48,001 nucleotides of DNA from Bradyrhizobium iriomotense. Lineage in GTDB: Bacteria; Pseudomonadota; Alphaproteobacteria; Rhizobiales; Xanthobacteraceae. Position numbers and translations under genes: made by a program. Shown piece by piece: positions 1 through 8,698 of the stretch. Every line of letters begins with the position of its first letter. The stretch's first letter is position 1. The stretch is from NCBI RefSeq assembly GCF_018130765.1, contig NZ_JAFCJZ010000039.1, positions 1 to 48,001 of the forward strand, in the 5' to 3' direction. Under the pieces are notes generated by a model. That model did no database searches. It was not told the DNA's origin and worked only from the letters and a program-made list of their open reading frames with translations.

Positions 1-79
1 CACACAGACTTCCGATTCTGGAATCCCCTGTGGCCAACCCGAGTCAATCCGCCGCACTAGATACGTGCATGCCCTAGGG

Positions 80-194
80 CGAACGCAGGGACCCATAACC
101 CCAGGGAGAAGTTTGACGGAGATTCGGAGTGCGGTACTCGCACCTCATCCCCATCGATAGATCACGCGGTATGGGTCCCTGCGTTCGCAGGGAC
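80..194. repeat. Bradyrhizobium-type intergenic palindromic element
   Basis: An 18-base arm at 80-97 is repeated as its exact reverse complement at 170-187. The right arm is itself a near-perfect palindrome (GTCCCTGCG at 175-183, TT, CGCAGGGAC at 186-194). The whole can fold into one long cruciform. This looks like the small non-coding repeats that recur hundreds of times in Bradyrhizobium genomes (recalled, not searched). Bases 1-79 contain no recognisable gene. Confidence 0.75.
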
Positions 195-210
195 GACATC
201 CGAGCAAAAC

Positions 211-240
211 AAAAGGCGCCTGAGATTTCAGGCGCCTTTT
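211..240 (-). terminator. rho-independent terminator of the 258-1028 gene
   Basis: A perfect 13-bp stem (211-223 with 228-240) closes a GATT loop. On the minus strand it is followed by a T-rich run. It lies 18 bp beyond the stop codon of the minus-strand hydrolase gene. Confidence 0.8.
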
Positions 241-257
241 GCATTCACGCAATCACC

Positions 258-1028
258 TCAGCTCCGCGGATACCCCGCCGCGTCCAGGATCAAATTCGCC
301 ACCTCCTTCGGATGCGACACCAGCGAGAGGTGGCCGGCATCGAGCTCGATCGTGGTGGCGTTCATGCGCTTGGCGAGGAAGCGTTCGAGATCGGGGTTGA
401 TGGTGTAGTCGTTCTTCGACACCGCGTACCAGCTCGGCTTCGAATGCCAGGCTGCTTCGGTTGTGCGGCCGGCGAAGATTGAGGCCGCCGTCGGCCATTG
501 CACGGCATAGAGCTCCCTGGCCTGCTCCGGCTTCACGCCGTTGGCGAAATATTTCAGGAAGGCATCTTCCGACAGTTTTGTGTAGCCGTCGCGCTCGACG
601 ATGCCGGCGCGTGCGGGGCCGGTCGGAAACTGTTTTGACAGCGCCACGAAATCCTCGTTCGCATCGGGCGCGCGTGCGGCGACATAGACGAGACCGGTGA
701 CCTTCGGGTCGGTGCCGACCTGGCTGATCACAGTGCCGCCCCAGGAATGCGCGACCAGCACGGTCGGGCCATCCTGCTCGGCCAGCGCGCGCTTGGTCGC
801 CTCAACGGAGTCGGCAAGCGACGACAGCGGATTCTGCACGGCGGTCACGTGAAGGCCTGCGGCCTGAAGGATCGGGATCACCTCCGACCAGCTCGAGCCG
901 TCGGCCCAGGCGCCGTGCACCAGCACGACATTCTTTGCCTTCACGGTCTGCGGGGTCTGCGCGTGCGCGAGGCTGAGAGGGGCCGCCAGCAGGCTCGCGG
1001 CGACGAAAAGGCTGCGCCAGAAAGTCAC
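258..1028 (-). CDS. secreted alpha/beta-fold hydrolase
   Basis: A 256-residue alpha/beta hydrolase of the esterase/haloperoxidase-like fold, probably periplasmic. Residues 1-24 form a Sec signal peptide ending in AHA. The oxyanion segment is LVHGAW (37-42), the nucleophile Ser95 lies in AHSWG, and the acid and base are most likely Asp207 and His233 (AGHLSLVSHP). I chose the GTG at 1028 because GGAG sits 7 bases upstream and the signal peptide starts there; the longer in-frame extension to 1130 has no such site. The substrate cannot be read from sequence. A terminator at 211-240 ends the transcript, and the gene appears monocistronic. Confidence 0.85.
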   Translation of the reverse strand: MTFWRSLFVAASLLAAPLSLAHAQTPQTVKAKNVVLVHGAWADGSSWSEVIPILQAAGLHVTAVQNPLSSLADSVEATKRALAEQDGPTVLVAHSWGGTVISQVGTDPKVTGLVYVAARAPDANEDFVALSKQFPTGPARAGIVERDGYTKLSEDAFLKYFANGVKPEQARELYAVQWPTAASIFAGRTTEAAWHSKPSWYAVSKNDYTINPDLERFLAKRMNATTIELDAGHLSLVSHPKEVANLILDAAGYPRS

Positions 1029-1141
1029 GATCGTTCTCCGTGTTCTTGGGTTCGATGCCCAAAGGACGGAGCATGCGGCAGCGGTGTTACTGGCTTCACC
1101 AGTCTGTGATGCGGTGCGAAAAGCGTCCAAACAAACGGCAA

Positions 1142-1169
1142 AAAACGCCCCGGGGCACCGGGGCGTTTT
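1142..1169 (-). terminator. terminator of hsp20
   Basis: A 12-bp GC-rich stem (1142-1153 with 1158-1169) has a GGCA loop and an A-run at its left edge, giving a T-run on the minus strand. It lies 25 bp past the hsp20 stop codon. Confidence 0.85.
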
Positions 1170-1193
1170 CGCAACCTGGAAGTCGTGTGCTGC

Positions 1194-1658
1194 TTAGGCG
1201 GCTTGCGCGGCCGAGTTCTCGATCACCTGCGGCTTCGCGCCGGCGTTGATTGCGATCTGGCGCGGCTTCTTGGCTTCGGGAATCTCGCGGACGAGGTCGA
1301 CGTGAAGCAGGCCGTTCTCGAGCGAGGCGTCCTTCACCTGCACGAAATCGGCAAGCTGGAAGGCGCGCTCGAAGGCACGCGCGGCGATGCCGCGATAGAG
1401 CACTTCGGATTTCGAGTTCTCATTGGCGACTTTCTCGCCCTTGATCGTCAGCGTGTTTTCCTTCGCGACGATGGAGAGCTCGTCCTTGGCGAAGCCCGAG
1501 ACCGCGACGGTGATGCGGTAGGCGTTCTCGCCGGTGCGCTCGATGTTGTAGGGGGGATAGCCGGGGCTGCCGTCAGAGCTGGCCTGGTCGAGCAGGTTGA
1601 AGAGACGATCGAAGCCGACGGTGGAACGATAGAAGGGGGTGAGATCGTAGGTACGCAT
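1194..1658 (-). CDS. hspA: small heat-shock protein, Hsp20 class A
   Basis: A 154-residue alpha-crystallin-type holdase chaperone that binds unfolding proteins as large oligomers in the cytoplasm. The N-terminus (MRTYDLTPFYRSTVGFDRLF) is typical of rhizobial class A Hsp20 proteins. The central beta-sandwich starts around residue 40 (YRITVAVSGF), and the C-terminal I-x-I-type anchor is within PRQIAIN. The ATG at 1658 is preceded by GGAGGA, and that Shine-Dalgarno sequence is part of a ROSE-like thermometer. The in-frame upstream extension to 1769 is the leader and not protein. The symbol is by family; Bradyrhizobium carries several paralogues, so the exact letter is uncertain. Confidence 0.93.
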   Translation of the reverse strand: MRTYDLTPFYRSTVGFDRLFNLLDQASSDGSPGYPPYNIERTGENAYRITVAVSGFAKDELSIVAKENTLTIKGEKVANENSKSEVLYRGIAARAFERAFQLADFVQVKDASLENGLLHVDLVREIPEAKKPRQIAINAGAKPQVIENSAAQAA

Positions 1659-1735
1659 GGTCAAGTCCTCCATTGAGCGACTATTGGGTAACCCGCCCGC
1701 CATCGGGCCGGGCTTTAGTCTGTGTGCAGCCTGAT
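1659..1735 (-). promoter_or_regulatory. ROSE-like RNA thermometer of hsp20
   Basis: On the minus strand the bases just before the start read TCGCTC-AATG-GAGGA. They can pair as U-A, C-G, a bulged G, C-G, U-A, C-G around a 4-base loop. That is the arrangement of the conserved last hairpin of ROSE elements (UYGCUC-N4-GAGGA, with a bulged G opposite the ribosome site). A second GC hairpin (GCCCG...CGGGC) lies upstream near 1686-1712. Masking at low temperature and opening on heat shock are inferred from the family. Confidence 0.75.
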
Positions 1736-1876
1736 GTTCCGGTTCCGAAACACTGGTAGCGGCCTGCACGAAGGTGATATGGGTGGGGTGAGACGGCGTT
1801 CAAGAGGGCGGCAACAGCGCCTTTTCGGCGCTCCCGCCCCTTGATTTGCAGCACTTCGCGCCAAGCCCTCCCAACC

Positions 1877-2824
1877 ATGACGCTGCTCTCGATCCCGTCC
1901 AACCCCGTTCCCGAAGACGTCGTCAGCGGTACCATCAAGACCCCCGATGGCGCCGAGCTGCGCTTCGCGCGCTGGGCGCCGCCGGCGGGCCGCAAGGGCA
2001 CGGTCTGCGTCTTCACCGGGCGCAGCGAGCAGATCGAGAAATATTTCGAGACCGTGCGCGACCTGCGCGACCGCGGCTTTGCGGTGGCGATGATCGACTG
2101 GCGCGGGCAGGGCCATTCCTCGCGGCGCCTGCGCGATCCGCGCAAGGGCTATGTGCGCGACTTCTCCGATTTCGAGATCGACGTCGAGACCTTCGTGCAG
2201 CAGGTGGTGCTGCCGGATTGTCCGCCACCCTTCTTCGCGCTCGCCCACTCCATGGGCGGCACGGTGTTGCTGCGCGTGGCGCATGCCGGCAAGCGCTGGT
2301 TCGACCGCATGGTGCTGTCGGCGCCGATGATCGATTTGCCGGGCCGCGCCACCTCGTTGCCGGCGCGGACGCTCCTGAGGACGATGCGCCTGATGGGAAT
2401 GGGCGGCCGTTACGTTCCCGGCGGCAGCGATCAGATCACCGGGCTCAACCCCTTCATCAACAATCCCCTGACCAGCGATCCCGTGCGCTATGCGCGCAAC
2501 GCCGCGATCCTGGAGGAGGACCCGACGCTCGGGCTGGCGTCACCGACGGTTGCCTGGGCCGATACCGCCTTCCGCGCGATGCACACCTTCAAGGGCATGA
2601 ACTACCCCTCCGAGATCCGCCAGCCGATCCTGATGCTGGCGGCCTCCAACGACACCGTGGTCTCGACCGCGGCAATCGAGGAGTTTGCCTATCATTTGCG
2701 CGCGGGCTCGCATCTCGTGATCGCCGGGGCCAAGCACGAGATCCTGCAGGAGCAGGATCGCTACCGCTCCCAGTTCTGGGCCGCTTTTGATGCCTTCGTG
2801 CCGGGCACGCCGTTGTTCAAGTGA
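1877..2824 (+). CDS. lysophospholipase/monoacylglycerol-lipase-like hydrolase
   Basis: A 315-residue cytoplasmic alpha/beta hydrolase of the serine aminopeptidase S33/PldB type. The nucleophile is Ser125 in AHSMG; Asp259 (AASNDT) and His287 (GAKHE) complete the triad at the expected places. The strand-helix segment DWRGQGHSSR (74-83) is typical of PldB-like lysophospholipases. I chose the ATG at 1877 because conserved sequence begins there; an in-frame TTG at 1841 would add 12 residues of no visible homology, and neither site has a strong Shine-Dalgarno. The gene is divergent from hsp20. The physiological lipid substrate is unknown. Confidence 0.85.
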   Translation: MTLLSIPSNPVPEDVVSGTIKTPDGAELRFARWAPPAGRKGTVCVFTGRSEQIEKYFETVRDLRDRGFAVAMIDWRGQGHSSRRLRDPRKGYVRDFSDFEIDVETFVQQVVLPDCPPPFFALAHSMGGTVLLRVAHAGKRWFDRMVLSAPMIDLPGRATSLPARTLLRTMRLMGMGGRYVPGGSDQITGLNPFINNPLTSDPVRYARNAAILEEDPTLGLASPTVAWADTAFRAMHTFKGMNYPSEIRQPILMLAASNDTVVSTAAIEEFAYHLRAGSHLVIAGAKHEILQEQDRYRSQFWAAFDAFVPGTPLFK

Positions 2825-2838
2825 GAGAGGGGCAGCTG

Positions 2839-2862
2839 CCTCTCCCCGCTTGCGGGGAGAGG
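2839..2862. repeat. perfect palindrome between convergent genes
   Basis: Two 11-base arms (CCTCTCCCCGC and its complement) flank TT, between the convergent genes ending at 2824 and 2873. It belongs to the CTCTCCC...GGGAGAG family seen at several other places in the window. It may serve as a bidirectional transcription stop, although it has no T-run. Confidence 0.65.
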
Positions 2863-2872
2863 TGAAGATAAC

Positions 2873-5680
2873 TCACAGCGTCTTCAGATACTCGATCAGG
2901 TCGTAGCGCTCTTGCTCCTTAAGCACGCGGCCGATGGTGCCGTCCTTGCCGGGGCCCGGCGTGCCGTCGAACGAGTGGCCGGCATTGCTGTTGCCGTACA
3001 TGTCGGTGCCATCGGACGCGCGCGTCGAGAAGCGCGACTGCCCGGTCTTGCAGCTCTCGCCGTCGGAGACCGCAAAGCCGACCTGCTTCGGATCGTAGTC
3101 GCGACCACCACCCATGCAGAACGATTTGGGACGCTCGGCCGCGGGGCTCAGCATCCAGTAGAGCGAAGGCACCGATCCGTTGTGCAGGTAAGGCGCGGTG
3201 GCCCAGACGCCGTTGAGCGGGCGCGCGCGATACCAGGGCCCCGGCTCATTCTTCTCGGCCGGCTGCGGACCGGGATTGGGGCAGTTCTTGCGCTTGCCCC
3301 ACCAGGCTTGCTGCACTTTCGGCTCGATCTTGGCGTCGTCCATCGCCTTGCGGCTGACGATGTCGACGAGCACCATCAGGCCGAGCGAGTACGGCATGTC
3401 GGTCGAAGAAACATCCGGCAGTTTGCAGTCCCACCAGGCATTGAGATTCTGCGTGGGATCGAGCTTGAGGAAGCCCGGCACCTGAACCGTCCGCGTCGCC
3501 AGCACGCTTGCCTGAGCGGGATCGGTCCCCATGCCCTTGGCGCTTTTCTGGACCTCGTTCAGGAATTTGTCGTCGCCGATGGTCTCCCACCGTGACGAGG
3601 ACCAGATGCTTTGCTGCGGAAATTCGGCGTCGAACTTGGAATCGTTGACGGGACCGAGATGGCATTCGACGCAGATCTCCGCATAGAGCTTGCGGCCACG
3701 TTTGACGCGCTCGTCATCGATCTTCCACGCAGCATCACCGAAGATGTCCGACGGCCATTTCGGCGATGTCAGCCCGGAGAGCTGCTTCTTCGGATAGGGC
3801 GCCTGCCCCTTCAGCAGATCCTCGATCCAGTTCAGATTCTTGATGTCCATCGAGGAGCGGAACAGCGTGTCCTTGGGCGTGTTGTCGGACAAATTGAGCA
3901 GCGCGGTCACGCCCAGCGCCTCGCCGGCGTTGCGGATCAGCGGTTGCTCGATCGACGCGTCATATTGCGCGTATTTGAGCCAGGGCACGGTCCAGATCGG
4001 CGGGAAGCTGACGGGCGCGTCCTTGGCATGCAGATTCTTCTCGAAGCCGCTGAGGCCGCTGAGCGCCATGTCCTGGGAGAAGACCTGGTTGCCGATGCGG
4101 TTGAGCGCGTCGAGGCGGCCATAACCTTCCTCGGTGTCCTGCTGCGGCTCGTCCCGCTTCGTCTTCTCGTTGTACCTCGTCTTACCCTCGATGGTCTTGG
4201 CGTAGGTCTTCTCCCAGTCGACCAGGAAGGTGCCGATCGCGCTCAGCTTCTGCTTCAGCGCATCGCGGTCCGCGTCGCTGGCGGAGGGGCCGAGCACGCG
4301 ATCGGCGAAGCGCGTGAAACGGCCCGGGACGTAGAGCGTGTAGGCGATCGACAGTCCGGTCGTGATCTCGAGCTTCCTGAGGTCGGTCATCGCCGGGCCG
4401 CCGTCGAAGCGGATGTCGATGCCTTTGTAGTGGATCTGGCCGGTGTGGCAGGCGGCGCAGGTCAGGCCGATCCGATCCTCGCCGACCTGGCCGGTCGCAG
4501 GATCGGCTACGCCGGTCATGCGTGCAAAGCCGACGGGCAGGCCGCCAACGTTCTCGGCCTGGGCACCCCAGTTCACCGGCGGATCCCAGAGCCGCGCCGG
4601 CACCGGCTTCGTCTTGTCGTAGACGTTGGCATAGCCGAACTGGCGCAGGGTGGCGTCGTCGGTGTTGATCGTCTGCGGGCTCGGGATGAAGCCGAAGCGC
4701 TGCAGATGGTCGCTGTCATGCAGCATCCCGGGCTTTGCGAAGAAATGAAGCCGCGGCTGCTCGAGCGCCATGAACCAGCGATAGGGCACCGGGAAGGTCG
4801 CGGTGCCCTGGCTGGTGTGATGAAACCAGTGCCGGTCCTCCAGCGCCCAGTTCTGCTCGAGCCAGTACGCTGCCCGGGGTTCGACAAGCTTCGGCAACGG
4901 CGGCGCCACGAGGTCCCCGAGGATGCCGGGCAGCATCGGCTGGAATTGATCCGGAAAGCGCAGCGCCACGACGCCAAAGACGAGAAGCGCGGCGACCAGC
5001 CCGCCGGCAGCGCGCAAGATCAGTGAGGGCGGGGTGACCGGCTGGGCGACGATCCGCTGGGTGATCCTGTCAGGGAATTTGCGCTCGTTGAACAATGTCC
5101 TCACCTCGGCCACGCTGAGATAGCGGTCATCACCCTGACCCTTGCCCATGATCTTGAGCAGGATCGGCCATTCGAACTTCATCAGGATCGGGTAGTACCA
5201 GCGCGCTTGCTTGCCGGCGCGCTTGAGGTTGTCCTTCATGAAGGTCTGGATTTGCGAGGCGTTGAGCCCGGTCTCTTTGCCGCCATCGGGGTCGTCATAG
5301 GTGCCGCCGAAGCTGGCGAGCCGCGCGATCTCGTCCTCGTTGACGTGCCCGTCGACGCCGAGGATGCGCGAGCCGGCGCCGAGCTTGTCGAGCGGGCCGC
5401 CTCGTAAGCCATTGAGCTGCGCGCCCCAGAAGATGCTCTGCAGGATGTGACAGGCGCCGTTGGCGATCAGCGCGACGCCGCGGACCTGGATGCGGGCCGA
5501 GGTCTTCTTCAGCCCGGCCTCGCCGCTTGCATTCGCAATGGTCTGCGACAGCGTCCGGAGCGGCACGGTGCCGCCATCGACGAAGCCTTCACCGACGAGG
5601 CCGCGCAGGAATGGACAGGGATTGTTCGGCGAGACCTGGATCGAGGGGTCGAAGGGCGGCTTCGAAGCGGGGTCATGCAT
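2873..5680 (-). CDS. membrane-anchored di-heme cytochrome c peroxidase-like protein
   Basis: A 935-residue protein with three parts. Residues 1-215 have no signal peptide and carry NPCP (20-23), an acidic NEDE stretch (114-117) and a VRTLFNERKFP segment (193-203). Residues 219-241 form one transmembrane helix. From about 245 onward comes a large RoxA/cytochrome-c-peroxidase-like domain with two c-heme sites, CAACH (408-412) and CVECH (670-674), which must lie in the periplasm. The ATG at 5680 has AGGA upstream. The enzyme probably reduces peroxide or oxidises a substrate using periplasmic electrons; which one is not readable. The N-terminal part resembles heme-thiolate peroxidases (see findings). 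No partner gene is adjacent. Confidence 0.8.
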   Translation of the reverse strand: MHDPASKPPFDPSIQVSPNNPCPFLRGLVGEGFVDGGTVPLRTLSQTIANASGEAGLKKTSARIQVRGVALIANGACHILQSIFWGAQLNGLRGGPLDKLGAGSRILGVDGHVNEDEIARLASFGGTYDDPDGGKETGLNASQIQTFMKDNLKRAGKQARWYYPILMKFEWPILLKIMGKGQGDDRYLSVAEVRTLFNERKFPDRITQRIVAQPVTPPSLILRAAGGLVAALLVFGVVALRFPDQFQPMLPGILGDLVAPPLPKLVEPRAAYWLEQNWALEDRHWFHHTSQGTATFPVPYRWFMALEQPRLHFFAKPGMLHDSDHLQRFGFIPSPQTINTDDATLRQFGYANVYDKTKPVPARLWDPPVNWGAQAENVGGLPVGFARMTGVADPATGQVGEDRIGLTCAACHTGQIHYKGIDIRFDGGPAMTDLRKLEITTGLSIAYTLYVPGRFTRFADRVLGPSASDADRDALKQKLSAIGTFLVDWEKTYAKTIEGKTRYNEKTKRDEPQQDTEEGYGRLDALNRIGNQVFSQDMALSGLSGFEKNLHAKDAPVSFPPIWTVPWLKYAQYDASIEQPLIRNAGEALGVTALLNLSDNTPKDTLFRSSMDIKNLNWIEDLLKGQAPYPKKQLSGLTSPKWPSDIFGDAAWKIDDERVKRGRKLYAEICVECHLGPVNDSKFDAEFPQQSIWSSSRWETIGDDKFLNEVQKSAKGMGTDPAQASVLATRTVQVPGFLKLDPTQNLNAWWDCKLPDVSSTDMPYSLGLMVLVDIVSRKAMDDAKIEPKVQQAWWGKRKNCPNPGPQPAEKNEPGPWYRARPLNGVWATAPYLHNGSVPSLYWMLSPAAERPKSFCMGGGRDYDPKQVGFAVSDGESCKTGQSRFSTRASDGTDMYGNSNAGHSFDGTPGPGKDGTIGRVLKEQERYDLIEYLKTL

Positions 5681-5863
5681 GGCCCAAAATCCTGAAAACA
5701 GCGAATCGCAATAAGGACGCGCCGATCAAGCGCGGAAAGTCCTAACAAACCGACAGCAGACTATACTACCTGAGCGTGTGACGAAGTGTGGCCGAATTCA
5801 CTGTCCTGTCAATAAGGGCAGGCGCGAGATCGCCAAGGGGTGAAAGGGACCGCGGACCGCCGG

Positions 5864-7660
5864 TCACGACTCGGCGGCGCGTTTGACGTCGCTCTGGATC
5901 AGGGTCAGCTTGCCCAGCGGCACGCCGGCCTTCAGCAGTCCCTCGCGGTAATGGGCGAGATTCTCGGGCCGCTTCCAGTGGAAATTGCGCAGGTGACGGT
6001 CGACATTCAGGGTCGGGTAGTTGGCCATGAGCACCTTGGTGGCCTCGTCGGCCTCGTCGGTCCGGCCGAGTTGCGCCAGTGCCGCGGCGCGGATCGCCAG
6101 CGCCTGCATGTGGTTCGGGTTGATGTAGAGCTGCTCGCGGGCCCAGGACAGGGTCGCGTCATATTGTCTTAGGAGATAATGGCTGAACGCGTTCAGCGCG
6201 GCCCATTGGTAGCGCGGGTCGCTGTTGTCGCGCTGCGAGGCCATCGAGAACAGCTCGATCGCCTCGCGATGCTCGCCGATGATGAAATGGCAGATGCCGA
6301 GTACCCCGCGCGCGCCGTTGTCATAGGGGTTGAGGGCGACCGCACGTTTGGCGGCGTCCATCGCGGCCTCGTAGTGGCCTTCCATGCCGTGAGCCCAGGA
6401 CAGGATCGAGAAGGCGAAGGAGGAGCGCGGGTCGAGCCGGACGCTGGTCTCGGCGAGATGCATCGCCTCGGCCCACATCTCCCGCGTGCCCTTGACCCAG
6501 CCGAACTGGATGCTCTGGATCTGGATCGTGGCGAGATAAGCATGCGCGATCGACAGCTTGGGATCGAGCTGGATCGCCTCCCGGAACAGGTCGACCGCGG
6601 TGGCCAGATCTTCCTTGGTCTGCCGGTAGTAATGGGACAGTCCCTTGAGGAAGCGGTCCCAGGCGGTCACGTCGGTCGAGAGTCTCGCCGGCGCCGAGGC
6701 TTCCGCCCGGACGATCTCGGTGGCGATGGCGGCGGACAGATTGGTGGTGATCTCGTCCTGCATCGCGAACAAATCGCCGATGTCGCGGTCGTAGCGCCCG
6801 GTCCAGAGCTGCTCGCCGGTCTCCGGCGCGATCAGCTCGGCAGTGACGCGGATCTTGGCGCCGGCGCGCCGCACCGAGCCCTGGATCAGATAGGTGGCGT
6901 CGATCTCGCGCGCGATCAGGCGCGTGCTCATATTCTTGCCCTTGAAGGCGAAGGTCGAGTTGCGACTCAGCACGCGATAGAAGGATTGCAGCGCCAGCGC
7001 GTGGATCAGATCCTCGGTGAGGCCGTCGGAGAAATATTCGTCCTGGGCGTCGCTGAGATTGGCGAAGGGCAGCACGCCGACGATCGCCGTGCGGTACTGC
7101 TGCGAGAGGGCGGATGCCTCCCGCAGCTCGGGCGCGAGCGCCGGTGCGCCCTCGGGCGTCCAGGTAAAGACCCCGACCGCATCCTTGATGTTCTTGAAGC
7201 GGTGGTTGCCGGCATCGGTCAGCGGCACGGTGAGATGCTTGCTCGCCTCCCGATAGGCCTTGGCCGAGATGGCGAAGCCGCCGGGGCTCGCCACGGATTC
7301 GAGGCGGACGGCAATATTGACATCGTCACCGAAGACCTCGTCCTCATCGGCGATGACGTCGCCCATATGGATGCCGAGCCGGAATTGCATGGCGCGATCG
7401 GCCGGCAGATGGTGGTTGCGCTCCGCCATCAGCGTCTGCATCGCGACCGCCGCCTCGGTGGCGCCGACGATGGAGGCGAACTCCAGCAGGAAGCCGTCGC
7501 CGGTGTTCTTCACGACGCGGCCGCCGTGATTGAGGATGATGGGGTGAATCGCGGCGCGATGGGCCTTGAAGGCGGCATGGGTGCCGGCTTCGTCGCTGCC
7601 CATCATTCGCGAATAGCCGGCGACATCGGCGCAGACGATGGCAGCCAGACGTCTTTCCAT
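5864..7660 (-). CDS. class III adenylate/guanylate cyclase with TolB-like and TPR domains
   Basis: A 598-residue soluble protein. The N-terminal cyclase domain (about 1-165) has metal-binding Asp12 (ADVAGYS) and Asp55 (TGDGF), and the transition-state pair Asn115/Arg119 (NIAVRL). Residues about 190-310 match the TolB-like domain found in rhizobial cyclases (VLPFANLS, GLTEDLI, IQGSVRR, LWTGRYD). The rest is TPR-type helical repeats with SIAHAYLA- and NPYDNGARGVLG-like units. Such proteins are numerous in Bradyrhizobium and are thought to make cAMP in response to protein or ligand binding. The ATG at 7660 is where homology starts; an in-frame ATG at 7723 would add 21 arginine-rich residues. Confidence 0.88.
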   Translation of the reverse strand: MERRLAAIVCADVAGYSRMMGSDEAGTHAAFKAHRAAIHPIILNHGGRVVKNTGDGFLLEFASIVGATEAAVAMQTLMAERNHHLPADRAMQFRLGIHMGDVIADEDEVFGDDVNIAVRLESVASPGGFAISAKAYREASKHLTVPLTDAGNHRFKNIKDAVGVFTWTPEGAPALAPELREASALSQQYRTAIVGVLPFANLSDAQDEYFSDGLTEDLIHALALQSFYRVLSRNSTFAFKGKNMSTRLIAREIDATYLIQGSVRRAGAKIRVTAELIAPETGEQLWTGRYDRDIGDLFAMQDEITTNLSAAIATEIVRAEASAPARLSTDVTAWDRFLKGLSHYYRQTKEDLATAVDLFREAIQLDPKLSIAHAYLATIQIQSIQFGWVKGTREMWAEAMHLAETSVRLDPRSSFAFSILSWAHGMEGHYEAAMDAAKRAVALNPYDNGARGVLGICHFIIGEHREAIELFSMASQRDNSDPRYQWAALNAFSHYLLRQYDATLSWAREQLYINPNHMQALAIRAAALAQLGRTDEADEATKVLMANYPTLNVDRHLRNFHWKRPENLAHYREGLLKAGVPLGKLTLIQSDVKRAAES

Positions 7661-7887
7661 ATCCCGGGAGCTCCAAGGGATCGGAGACCGGCCACGGCGT
7701 GGCAGTCGCCTCGAATCCCGCATTTCAAGAACCCTGCCTTTATAAAGCAGATGAGGCCGAGTGAAAGTATCAACCGCATTGCAAATTCGAAGTAAATCCT
7801 ACGCAATCCCGGCGGTGGACGGAGCGGAGCGAACCGATTAAGCCCGGCTTTCAGGGCCGCAAGGCGGGCCGGGCGGGGGCATTTCAC

Positions 7888-8520
7888 ATGCTGGGCATTC
7901 ACGAAATCTGGCTCTTCATCCTGTCGGGCATACTGCTTAACATCACGCCTGGGCCTGATAGCGTCTATGTGATCGGCCGCAGCATGCAGATGGGCTGGCG
8001 GGGCGGCGCGGCCGCGGCATTCGGCATCAGTTGCGGCTGTTTTTTCCACGTCGCGGGCGCGGCGATCGGGCTTTCGGCCCTGCTGATGGCCTCCTCGACG
8101 GCTTTCTCGATCCTGAAGCTGGTCGGCGCGGCCTATCTGGTGGTCACCGGCCTCCAGATGCTGTGGTCGCGCCCCGTGCTGGCTGCGGTCCGGGACCAGG
8201 GCGAGCGGAGCTCGCTGCGGCGGGTGTTCCTCCAGGGCGTCTTCACCAACGCGCTCAATCCCAAGGTCGCGCTGTTCTTCCTGGCCTTCCTGCCGCAATT
8301 CGTCGCAGCTGACGCGCCCCACAAGCCGCTCGCCTTCCTGACGCTCGGCCTGATCTTCATCTTTACGGGAACGCTGTGGTGCCTGGTGCTGGCGGCGTTC
8401 GCGGCGAAAGCCGCACACCGGCTGCGCAAATCCGAGGGGGCTATCGCCTGGGTCAACCGCGCGCTCGGCGGCCTCTTCATCTATCTCGGTATCCGCGTCG
8501 CCATGCTGGAGAGCCGGTAA
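7888..8520 (+). CDS. LysE/RhtB-family exporter
   Basis: A 210-residue inner-membrane protein with about six hydrophobic helices and the family signature NITPGPDSVYVIGRS (residues 18-32), plus the GxFTNALNPKVALFFLAFLPQF-type segment near 110-135. LysE/RhtB proteins export amino acids or related small metabolites using the proton gradient; the substrate is not predictable here. The gene is divergent from the cyclase gene across about 230 bp and is followed by a repeat element. Confidence 0.9.
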   Translation: MLGIHEIWLFILSGILLNITPGPDSVYVIGRSMQMGWRGGAAAAFGISCGCFFHVAGAAIGLSALLMASSTAFSILKLVGAAYLVVTGLQMLWSRPVLAAVRDQGERSSLRRVFLQGVFTNALNPKVALFFLAFLPQFVAADAPHKPLAFLTLGLIFIFTGTLWCLVLAAFAAKAAHRLRKSEGAIAWVNRALGGLFIYLGIRVAMLESR

Positions 8521-8547
8521 CTCGTTCGAACGAATGACATGAGGTTG

Positions 8548-8690
8548 CGTAGGGTGGGTTAGCCTCGTGGCTGCGCGAAGCGCAGTCGCGAGGCGTAACC
8601 CACCTCTTCTGTCTCTGCGGATACGAACAGTGGTGGGTTACGCCCCACGGTTTGCGCTGCGCGCAATCCGCGATGCTAACCCACCCTACG
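8548..8690. repeat. MITE-like repeat with 16-bp terminal inverted repeats
   Basis: The ends are exact inverted copies: CGTAGGGTGGGTTAGC at 8548-8563 and its complement at 8675-8690. Internally there is a further inverted pair, GCGTAACCCACC and GGTGGGTTACGC. It carries no coding capacity. It fills the space between the LysE gene and the convergent TauE gene, ending 9 bp from the latter's stop codon. Confidence 0.8.
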
Positions 8691-8698
8691 ATCTTCGT

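Noticed and set aside
3611..5026. Long plus-strand open frame of 471 codons
   Set aside because: Antisense to the di-heme peroxidase gene, with arginine/leucine/glycine-biased composition typical of GC-rich shadow frames and no domain.
6179..7795. Plus-strand open frame of 538 codons
   Set aside because: Mirror of the cyclase/TPR gene; no recognisable motif and no ribosome site.
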